A stretch of 5,199 bases of DNA. Origin: an uncultured Actinomycetes bacterium. Its GTDB lineage: Bacteria > Actinomycetota > Actinomycetes > Nanopelagicales > Nanopelagicaceae. The stretch lies in NCBI GenBank assembly GCA_903898855.1, contig CAIUHB010000025.1:1-5199 (forward strand), in the 5' to 3' direction. Under the pieces are notes generated by a model. That model saw only the letters and a list, made by a program, of their open reading frames with translations. It was not told the DNA's origin and did not search any database. The position numbers and the translations under genes were made by a program. Shown in pieces: positions 1-5,199 of this stretch. The first letter of the stretch is position 1; each line of letters begins with the position of its first letter.

Positions 1-1
1 G

Positions 2-1063
2 ATGGCCGACGGTCGCACAATTCGCTATTACGACCTCGGTGAAATATCTCGAACTGCACCTGACCTTCGCCCCATCGAAGCCCAACCAGGAATCGGTGAG
101 ATGCGACTTGATGCCCTGGTTAATGAGTGGGTTCCAGTTGCATCCCACAGGCAAGGCCGAGTATTTCTCCCGCCAAAAGAGTTATGTCCACTCTGTCCTT
201 CACATGGAGATCTACTCTCTGAAATTCCAGATTCTTCATACCAAGTAGTGGTCTTTGATAACCGCTCCCCTTCCTTTACTGCGCCGCTTACTGAATTCAA
301 GCTTCCTGATGAAGTTGGCTTTGAAACTGCAGATATCGCTGCCGCTGGAAAATGTGAAGTTATTTGTTATACCGACCAGCACGAGGGCAGCTTCGGCGGA
401 CTCTCGTTATCTCGGATTCGTATGGTTTTGGAGGCATGGCAAGATCGCACGCGCGAGATTTCAAAGCTTCCTTATATTGAATATGTCTTTCCCTTTGAAA
501 ATCGCGGCGAAGAAGTCGGCGTAACCCTCAACCATCCGCACGGCCAGATCTATGCCTATTCCTTTATTCCGCCTCGCGCCAGCAAAATGCTGGAGGCGGC
601 CAAAGCTCACCACGCCAAGACCGGTCGCACTTTGATGGAAGATGTGATTGCTCGCGAAATTCGCGATGAGATTCGCATCGTTGCCCAGAATGAACACTGG
701 ATTGCCTACGTCCCATACGCAGCACGTTATCCCTTTGAGATTCACGTAGCGCCTAAAGAACACTTTGCCGATTTAGCTGAACTCACCGCTGAAGTTGCCG
801 ACGCCTTTCCGGCAATTGCCAAGGAAGTCATGCAGCGACTCGATGGCGTCTTTGGAATTGAGATGGCCTATATCGCAGCCTGGCATCAAGCGCCGGTTCG
901 CGCTGGGCGAGATTTGATGCGTGTTCATTGGCAGATCACCAGCGTTCGCCGCGCTCCTGGAAAGTTAAAGTATTTGGCGGGCTCTGAATCAGCAATGCAT
1001 GTATTTATTATGGATCTCAAGCCAGAGCAATCAGCTGGCCAGCTTCGAGAAGTAAAGCTCTAG
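2..1063 (+). CDS. galT: Galactose-1-phosphate uridylyltransferase (possibly missing a few N-terminal residues)
   Basis: This cytoplasmic enzyme of the Leloir pathway swaps UMP between UDP-glucose and galactose-1-phosphate. Visible in the sequence: a CPLC zinc pair (C62, C65), a candidate third zinc ligand H127, and the active-site motif NHPHGQ at 177-182, in which H180 matches the nucleophile that carries UMP, H178 the zinc histidine and Q182 the conserved glutamine. WHQAP (H295) and RRAPGKLKYLAG (316-327) mark the C-terminal half. The 353 residues match the usual family length of about 350. The ATG at position 2 is the first visible start, but actinobacterial relatives as I recall them carry a few residues before the ADGR stretch, so this Met may be internal. 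No start signal can be seen because of the window edge. The gene ends 3 nt from the convergent ACT-domain gene, with no terminator hairpin between them. No galK or galE is visible, though they could lie upstream. Confidence 0.95.
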   Translation: MADGRTIRYYDLGEISRTAPDLRPIEAQPGIGEMRLDALVNEWVPVASHRQGRVFLPPKELCPLCPSHGDLLSEIPDSSYQVVVFDNRSPSFTAPLTEFKLPDEVGFETADIAAAGKCEVICYTDQHEGSFGGLSLSRIRMVLEAWQDRTREISKLPYIEYVFPFENRGEEVGVTLNHPHGQIYAYSFIPPRASKMLEAAKAHHAKTGRTLMEDVIAREIRDEIRIVAQNEHWIAYVPYAARYPFEIHVAPKEHFADLAELTAEVADAFPAIAKEVMQRLDGVFGIEMAYIAAWHQAPVRAGRDLMRVHWQITSVRRAPGKLKYLAGSESAMHVFIMDLKPEQSAGQLREVKL

Positions 1064-1066
1064 CTC

Positions 1067-1303
1067 TTAAGCGGGATTTACGGCGATAACTTCAACGCCG
1101 CCTATTTGACTCAAGACTTCGAGCAAATCAGCTGGGTCACTGCCGGGAATCGCAACAGTCATATCATCCACGCCTCGACCATCTTTGCTCTCTAGGACAA
1201 CAAGCGCGCGAATATCTCCCCCAGCAAAACCAATTGCCGAAGCGACTGCGCCAAGTGAACCTGGGCGATCGGGAAGTGAAATCTTGATATTGAAAAGTGA
1301 CAT
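1067..1303 (-). CDS. Small stand-alone ACT-domain protein
   Basis: This 78-residue protein is almost entirely one ACT domain, a beta-alpha-beta-beta-alpha-beta fold that usually binds an amino acid and regulates an enzyme or a partner protein. The signature is the first strand followed by LPDRPGSLGAVA (residues 10-21), with the Gly-containing turn that normally contacts the ligand, then a second half with GRGVDDMTVAIPG (43-55) and a closing strand GVEVIAV. There is no catalytic domain, so the protein is probably a ligand sensor or partner subunit; ligand and partner cannot be told from sequence. Actinobacteria have longer proteins beginning with a similar domain, and this one stops right after it. 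The ATG at 1303 has no Shine-Dalgarno sequence but has a TANNNT hexamer 7 nt upstream, which suggests a leaderless start. The gene lies 43 nt after the DoxX-Rieske gene on the same strand and may also be read from that transcript. Confidence 0.8.
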   Translation of the reverse strand: MSLFNIKISLPDRPGSLGAVASAIGFAGGDIRALVVLESKDGRGVDDMTVAIPGSDPADLLEVLSQIGGVEVIAVNPA

Positions 1304-1310
1304 GTGGATG

Positions 1311-1316
1311 AGCCTA
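1311..1316 (-). promoter_or_regulatory. Possible -10 box for a leaderless ACT-domain gene
   Basis: Read on the minus strand, TAGGCT fits the actinobacterial -10 pattern TANNNT and ends 7 nt before the ATG at 1303. That would place transcription initiation at or next to the start codon. No good -35 box lies at 16-18 nt upstream. A second hexamer, TAATCT at 1325-1330, is an alternative -10 that would give a leader of about 15 nt, also without a Shine-Dalgarno sequence. Such short motifs occur by chance, so support is weak. Confidence 0.3.
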
Positions 1317-1346
1317 ACTAATAAAGATTAAGGGCGGGTTACAGAT

Positions 1347-2210
1347 TTATATCTGGACGATGTTATTGCCCTTGATGGCCACCTTAATAGGCGCAAGTGG
1401 CGTTGGGGCAGGTCCGGCTACGACTGCTGCGCCTTTAGTGGGATCAAAGGCGGCACCGTGGCATGGGCAGGCAAGTAGATGTTGTGAAGCGTCATAAGCA
1501 ACCGTGCAACCTTGGTGAGTGCAAATTGCAGAGTAAGCAAAGACGCCTGCGCTAGTACGGAAGAGAACTGCTGGTGAACCATCTGCTGCTTGGAAATTCA
1601 TAGTTGAACCGACCGGGAATTTAGCAACAGTAGTGATTGCGCTTCCCGCCTCAGGTGTTGGGCTTGAACTCTTAAATGCTTTTCCTAAGAAGGAGGCGAC
1701 GATTCCGGCACCAGCTACGCCGGCAAGCTTGAGGACTTCGCGACGATCAGAGAGGTCGGTGATGAAGTTGCCCTTCTTGCGAGAGCTGCGTTGAGCGCGG
1801 ACGAGAAAGAAGAGTGCGAGCCAGAGAACCATGTATGCGGTATCGCTGCCGAGGAAGTATGGCTTGACCGACCATGTTGCAGATAACCAGAGGATTGCCG
1901 ACATTCCAAAACCGGCGAAGGAGATTAACTCCATTGAGATTCCGGCGAGGATGGCTATACCAATTGCGAACTCACCAATCATCACGCCCCAACCAATTAA
2001 GGTGGCGTGCTCAATCATCCGACGAAGGATGAAGGCGATAGGTGAAGAAGTTAAATATCCGGTGAGCTGAGCACCGATGTAATGCGGAGAACCTTGATTA
2101 AGAAATCCGGGATCAGTTGCCTTATTCCAACCGCCGTATACCCAGGTAACTCCCAACCAAATCCGAAGGAGCGAGATAGCAGCAGGCTGGTTCTTCCAGG
2201 TGTTTTTCAT
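1347..2210 (-). CDS. DoxX/DoxD-family membrane domain fused to a Tat-type Rieske [2Fe-2S] domain
   Basis: This 287-residue protein joins two redox-associated modules. Residues 1-140 form a four-helix membrane domain of the DoxX/DoxD type (helices near 11-28, 68-90, 92-113 and 122-138), with the family-like GWNKATDPGFL loop at 27-37; DoxD is the small subunit of thiosulfate:quinone oxidoreductase, while many DoxX proteins have no known reaction. A basic linker (141-146) leads to a twin-arginine motif DRREVLK (155-161) and a fifth hydrophobic helix (162-176). Residues 190-287 are a Rieske domain: C230-T-H232-Q-G-C235 and C248-P-C250-H251. C230, H232, C248 and H251 should bind the cluster, and C235-C250 should form the disulfide typical of high-potential Rieske proteins. 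The expected topology puts the Rieske domain outside the membrane. The function is probably electron transfer, with partner unknown. The ATG at 2210 is one base past the tRNA; the first helix begins about ten residues later, so a downstream start would cut into the membrane domain. Confidence 0.85.
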   Translation of the reverse strand: MKNTWKNQPAAISLLRIWLGVTWVYGGWNKATDPGFLNQGSPHYIGAQLTGYLTSSPIAFILRRMIEHATLIGWGVMIGEFAIGIAILAGISMELISFAGFGMSAILWLSATWSVKPYFLGSDTAYMVLWLALFFLVRAQRSSRKKGNFITDLSDRREVLKLAGVAGAGIVASFLGKAFKSSSPTPEAGSAITTVAKFPVGSTMNFQAADGSPAVLFRTSAGVFAYSAICTHQGCTVAYDASQHLLACPCHGAAFDPTKGAAVVAGPAPTPLAPIKVAIKGNNIVQI

Positions 2211-2211
2211 G

Positions 2212-2284
2212 CTCCCTCACTTGGACTCGAACCAAGAACCTGCCGATTAACAGTCGGCTGCTCTGCCAATTGAGCTATGAGGGA
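2212..2284 (-). tRNA. tRNA-Asn (anticodon GTT)
   Basis: The 73-nt cloverleaf folds completely: acceptor stem TCCCTCA/TGAGGGA (7 of 7 Watson-Crick pairs), D stem GCTC/GAGC with GG in the loop, anticodon stem GCCGA/TCGGC, loop CTGTTAA with anticodon GTT at 2249-2251, 5-nt variable region, and T stem CTTGG/CCAAG with loop TTCGAGT. The discriminator base is G at 2212. CCA is not encoded, because the next bases are C and then the ATG of the DoxX-Rieske gene, so the tail must be added by a nucleotidyltransferase. The gene lies 70 nt after dnaG. No terminator follows it, so its precursor transcript must run into the coding sequence downstream. Confidence 0.97.
2215..2218 (-). promoter_or_regulatory. 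Shine-Dalgarno-like GAGG inside the tRNA acceptor stem
   Basis: On the minus strand the 3' acceptor strand reads TGAGGGAG, then one C, then the ATG of the DoxX-Rieske gene. GAGG ends 4 nt before the ATG, a short but possible ribosome-binding spacing, and it is the only candidate because everything closer to the start is tRNA. When the tRNA is folded this sequence is base-paired, and after tRNA 3' processing it is gone from the mRNA. Whether it ever acts in initiation is therefore open; a nearly leaderless start is the alternative. Confidence 0.35.
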
Positions 2285-2305
2285 CTACGAAATGACTACG
2301 GCCGT

Positions 2306-2333
2306 ACTTTACTGGAGAGGGCAGATTCATCAA
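2306..2333 (-). promoter_or_regulatory. Likely promoter of tRNA-Asn (and of the DoxX-Rieske gene)
   Basis: On the minus strand a -35-like TTGATG (2328-2333) and a -10-like TAAAGT (2306-2311, fitting TANNNT) are separated by 16 nt, within the 70-nt gap after dnaG. Initiation about 7 nt past the -10 box would start transcription near 2299, leaving a leader of roughly 15 nt before the tRNA 5' end at 2284. No terminator separates the tRNA from the next gene, so the same promoter should feed both. The match is by eye against a sigma-70/SigA-type consensus. Confidence 0.5.
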
Positions 2334-2354
2334 AACCAGCCCAAAACCTGCGAG

Positions 2355-4187
2355 TTATAGGTCTCCTGAGGCAATCTCTTTCTGAATTCGCTTGGTGGCT
2401 TCCATGGCTACCAGGGAGGCGAAGGCGGCGTTGTACTCCTCCACATTCTCAGTGGGGTTAAGGCGCTGGAGCGTGGACTTTAGTTCGGCAATGGAACGAG
2501 AGATTGCAACTTCGCGCAGCCTTGCCACCACGCTGGTGATGTACTTGGTGCTCACTTCGCCATCGGTGCGAATAGGTTCAACCGTTAGCTCGGTAATTAA
2601 AGATTTGATCTCTTCGACTTGCGCGCTCTCGATCAGTGAATGAATATCGACCTCCGGATTAGCATCGATGGCAACTCTGATCTGATGGTATGCCCAATAC
2701 GAGAAAGCATTGGCTTCTAGCTCGTTCCAAGAAGTCACAAGTTCTGGGGCTTGTAGCCGCACTTTGAGTACTTCTCGTTCGAGCATCAAAATTGGATCGC
2801 GCAGGTTTACCTCTGTGCGCGGGGTTTCCTCAATTGGAGCTGATGGTGCACTCTTCTTTGAAGTGGTCTTCTTTACCGCACTTGCCACAACTTCAACTTC
2901 CATGCCAAGCCAGCCAGCAATCGACTTGGTGTACTCGGGGCGAAGCGAGGCATCTTTAATCTTATTTACTAGGGGTGCGATGGCATTAAGTGCTTGCACG
3001 CGACCTTCTGCAGTATTGATATTAAATTTCGCAATCTCACTCTTCATCGCAAATTCAAAGAGCGGAACCCTTCGGGCGATCAGGTCTCGAACGGCTCCAT
3101 CACCGGAGGCGATGCGCAGCTCGCAAGGATCCATTCCAGTTGGTTCGACGGCGACATATGTCTGGGTAACGAACTTTTGATCATCACCGAATGCTTTGAG
3201 CGCGGCCTTCTGGCCAGCGGCATCGCCATCGAAGGTAAAGATCACTTCGCCGCGGAAGGAATCGGCATCCATCAAGAGATTTCGAATAACGCTGATGTGT
3301 TCATCGCCAAAGGCGGTTCCGCAAGTAGCCACTGCTGTTGTGACTCCAGCTAAGTGAGCGGCCATTACATCGGTGTAGCCCTCAACGACAACGACTTGGC
3401 GTTTTGCGACAATATCTTTCTTCGCCATATCCAAGCCATAGAGAATTCGAGATTTCTTATAGACCGGAGTCTCGGAGGTGTTGAGATATTTCGGACCTTG
3501 ATCTTGTTCGTCGCTTGCTAATTTGCGAGCGCCAAATCCAACAACCTCACCCTTGATATCTTTGATGGGCCAAATAAGGCGATTGCGAAAACGATCAATC
3601 GGTCCCTTTGTTCCCTCTTTCGTCAGACCCGCAACAGATAACTCTTCATCAGTAAATGCCTTGCCGCGTAAATATTTATAGAGCGCATCCCATTGATCCG
3701 GGGCGTAGCCGACGCCAAATGCCTCGGCGGATTGGCGATCAAAACCTCGTTTGGTTAGAAAATCCCGACCATGTGCCGCTTCTGGAGTTAATAAATTCTC
3801 GCGATAGAACTGGGCGGCTGCGGTATTGGCCTCGACCAATCGAGAGCGACGTGGACCTGTTGGCGCGGTTGAAGCACCGGATGAGTCATAGCGAAGTTGG
3901 TAGCCAATGCGATCGGCTAAACGTTCTACCGTCTCAGAGAAAGAGGTGTGATCGAGTTTCATCACAAAGGCGATGACATCTCCGCCAACGCCGCAACCAA
4001 AGCAATGGAAATATCCCTTGGATGGAGTGACGTTAAAGGATGGGCTCTTCTCGTCGTGGAATGGGCAGAGACCTTTCTTCTGTCCCCCACCAGCGTTCTT
4101 GAGCTGGACATACTCCCCGACTACTTCATCGATCGGAGTGTGGTCGCGAACGTAGGTAACATCCTCATCGCGAATCCGGCCGGCCAT
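2355..4187 (-). CDS. dnaG: DNA primase DnaG
   Basis: DnaG makes the short RNA primers that start lagging-strand fragments, working with the replicative helicase DnaB at the fork. The 610 residues are close to the usual 600-640. The N-terminal CHC2 zinc finger has C41, H44, C62 and C65 (CPFH and CFGC). The catalytic core follows with the basic RNA-polymerase domain RFRNRLIWPI (199-208) and PKYLNTSETP (232-241), then the TOPRIM fold with VVVVEGYTDVM (265-275, catalytic E269) and FTFDGDAAG (317-325, metal-binding D320 and D322). A Ser/Lys/Pro-rich linker near 438-456 leads to the helical C-terminal domain that should contact DnaB. All key residues are present, so the gene looks intact. The ATG at 4187 is 13 nt from the dgt stop; there is no Shine-Dalgarno sequence but a TAAGAT hexamer sits 6 nt upstream. 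The pairing with dgt is common in Actinomycetota. Confidence 0.98.
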   Translation of the reverse strand: MAGRIRDEDVTYVRDHTPIDEVVGEYVQLKNAGGGQKKGLCPFHDEKSPSFNVTPSKGYFHCFGCGVGGDVIAFVMKLDHTSFSETVERLADRIGYQLRYDSSGASTAPTGPRRSRLVEANTAAAQFYRENLLTPEAAHGRDFLTKRGFDRQSAEAFGVGYAPDQWDALYKYLRGKAFTDEELSVAGLTKEGTKGPIDRFRNRLIWPIKDIKGEVVGFGARKLASDEQDQGPKYLNTSETPVYKKSRILYGLDMAKKDIVAKRQVVVVEGYTDVMAAHLAGVTTAVATCGTAFGDEHISVIRNLLMDADSFRGEVIFTFDGDAAGQKAALKAFGDDQKFVTQTYVAVEPTGMDPCELRIASGDGAVRDLIARRVPLFEFAMKSEIAKFNINTAEGRVQALNAIAPLVNKIKDASLRPEYTKSIAGWLGMEVEVVASAVKKTTSKKSAPSAPIEETPRTEVNLRDPILMLEREVLKVRLQAPELVTSWNELEANAFSYWAYHQIRVAIDANPEVDIHSLIESAQVEEIKSLITELTVEPIRTDGEVSTKYITSVVARLREVAISRSIAELKSTLQRLNPTENVEEYNAAFASLVAMEATKRIQKEIASGDL

Positions 4188-4193
4188 AGGGCT

Positions 4194-4199
4194 ATCTTA
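4194..4199 (-). promoter_or_regulatory. Possible -10 box for a leaderless dnaG transcript
   Basis: On the minus strand TAAGAT fits TANNNT and ends 6 nt before the dnaG ATG, filling most of the 13-nt gap after dgt. This spacing suits initiation at the A of the ATG. No purine-rich Shine-Dalgarno sequence is present, and no convincing -35 box is found in the end of dgt. The alternative is that dnaG is translated only by coupling to dgt on a shared transcript. Confidence 0.35.
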
Positions 4200-4200
4200 G

Positions 4201-5199
4201 TTAGCGAGCCGACAATCTGCGATGCAGTGCGACTGCGCCGGGGTCGGTGAGCGAGGCCACCTGGTCGATAACCACCCGCAGACGAGCCGAATCGTCTTTG
4301 GCGCGATTCCAATCATCGATAAAGAAGGAATCAAGTGATTTCGGAGCACTTGCTAGCACCAACTCCACTAGCTCCTTGAGCAGCTCCTGCTGATCGTCAT
4401 AACGCTTCTGCGAGGTTGCGGCATTGATGATGTAGAAACCAGCCATTGATTTTAATAGTGCGACTTCTACTCGCTGCGCTCTAGGTACAACCAAGTTAGC
4501 TGAGTAACGAGTTAAATCTCCCTCGCCATAGCGATCTCGAGTCTCGCGTTCGGCAGCTAAAGCAAAACGGCCTACAAGTTGGGAAGCTAAATCCTTCAGC
4601 CGCGCGAGTGCCCGGTGGCTGCCATCGTAAGCAGTAGGCCAACAGGAAAGCTGTTGCAAGTTAGAGAGCGCCTCATCAAATTCACTTCGACTCACATCTG
4701 CCAAGTAACTCGATTGCGCAACGGCGAATAAATCCGGTAAATCATTGGTGAGGTTCTGGAGTTTTACTTGGCCAGAGACCAACGCATCTTCTAGATCATG
4801 GACTGAGTAGGCCACATCATCTGACCAATCCATAATCTGGGCCTCAAAGGATTGCGCACCTTGCGGGGCGCCGAGGCGAACCCAATTAAAGATCTCTTGA
4901 TCATCATCATAAACACCAAACTTGCGAGCGTTGGTTGCTCGTGGCCATGGGTACTTGGTGGCGGCATCTAGCGAAGCGCGCGTGAGATTAAGGCCAATCG
5001 ATGCCCCATTTTCATTTACTGTCTTTGCTTCAAGTCGTACAAGCAATCTAAAACTTTGCGCATTGCCTTCAAAGCCGCCACAACTTTCAGCTACATCATT
5101 GAGCGCCTCTTCGCCATTGTGACCGAAAGGCGGATGGCCAATATCGTGGGCCAGACACGCACCTTCCATTAGATCTGGATCAGCGCCAAGTGCTGCGCC
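4201..5199 (-). CDS. dgt: Deoxyguanosinetriphosphate triphosphohydrolase-like HD-domain protein (5' end outside window)
   Basis: This family hydrolyses dNTPs, classically dGTP, to the deoxynucleoside and triphosphate, and so tempers the dNTP pool in the cytoplasm. The reading frame stays open to the window edge: the ten codons before the Met at 5169 read in frame as GAALGADPDL, which fits the family, so that Met is internal. In the 332 visible residues the core motif AHDIGHPPFGHNGEE (17-31) supplies the HD pair H18-D19. It is followed by EGNAQSFRLL (44-53), GLNLTRASLDA (69-79), KFGVYDDD (93-100) and the second metal aspartate region MDWSDDVAYSVHDLEDAL (123-140). Relatives of about 420-430 residues imply that roughly 90 residues are missing, including the first metal histidine. 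The visible part is intact. The stop is 13 nt before dnaG, suggesting joint transcription of two genes that serve DNA replication. Confidence 0.93.
   Translation of the reverse strand, partial: GAALGADPDLMEGACLAHDIGHPPFGHNGEEALNDVAESCGGFEGNAQSFRLLVRLEAKTVNENGASIGLNLTRASLDAATKYPWPRATNARKFGVYDDDQEIFNWVRLGAPQGAQSFEAQIMDWSDDVAYSVHDLEDALVSGQVKLQNLTNDLPDLFAVAQSSYLADVSRSEFDEALSNLQQLSCWPTAYDGSHRALARLKDLASQLVGRFALAAERETRDRYGEGDLTRYSANLVVPRAQRVEVALLKSMAGFYIINAATSQKRYDDQQELLKELVELVLASAPKSLDSFFIDDWNRAKDDSARLRVVIDQVASLTDPGAVALHRRLSAR

Noticed and set aside
461..763. Open frame of 100 codons on the minus strand opposite galT
   Set aside because: It lies antisense to the galT active-site region, whose protein motifs are fully conserved, and its own translation resembles nothing I know.
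1342..1355. Inverted repeat CAGAT-TTAT-ATCTG across the DoxX-Rieske stop codon
   Set aside because: The 5-bp AT-rich stem is too weak for an intrinsic terminator and has no following T tract on the minus strand.
2332..2352. Direct repeat of GGTTTTG (minus strand) upstream of the tRNA promoter
   Set aside because: Two short copies 4 nt apart partly overlap the -35 candidate; too short to distinguish from chance, and no operator family is recognised.
2710..3180. Open frame of 156 codons on the plus strand opposite dnaG
   Set aside because: It is antisense to well-conserved dnaG sequence, has low-complexity Ser/Thr-rich content typical of a shadow frame, and shows no recognisable motif.
4201..5169. 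dgt reading frame starting at the Met at 5169
   Set aside because: The frame continues upstream to the window edge with family-like residues, and the Met sits just before the HD motif, so it is internal and the gene is cut by the window.

Overview
The window looks like a piece of chromosome from a member of the Actinomycetota with a base composition near half GC (judged by eye). The signs are the dgt-dnaG gene pair, the actinobacterial style of the GalT and dGTPase motifs, a Tat-type Rieske domain, and starts without a normal Shine-Dalgarno sequence. A low-GC lineage such as the freshwater Nanopelagicales (acI group) would fit, but that is an inference from style and not a measured assignment. 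I see no insertion sequence, phage gene, CRISPR array or transfer signature.

Layout, left to right. Positions 2-1063 (+) encode galactose-1-phosphate uridylyltransferase; its real start may lie just outside the window. It converges, with a 3-nt gap, on a minus-strand block that fills the rest: dgt (4201-5199, cut by the right edge), dnaG (2355-4187), tRNA-Asn(GTT) (2212-2284), a DoxX/DoxD-Rieske membrane fusion protein (1347-2210) and a small ACT-domain protein (1067-1303). In transcription order this is dgt > dnaG > tRNA-Asn > DoxX-Rieske > ACT, with gaps of 13, 70, 1 and 43 nt. No stretch over 300 bases is without a gene.

The genes are mostly housekeeping: galactose metabolism, dNTP control, replication priming and translation. 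dgt and dnaG are plausibly linked because both concern DNA replication and its precursors. I see no multi-gene pathway and no new defence or mobile system. The parts worth a second look are the 1-nt junction between the tRNA and the DoxX-Rieske start codon, which implies that one transcript is both tRNA precursor and mRNA, and the DoxX-Rieske protein itself, a redox fusion of unknown partner with an internal twin-arginine motif.
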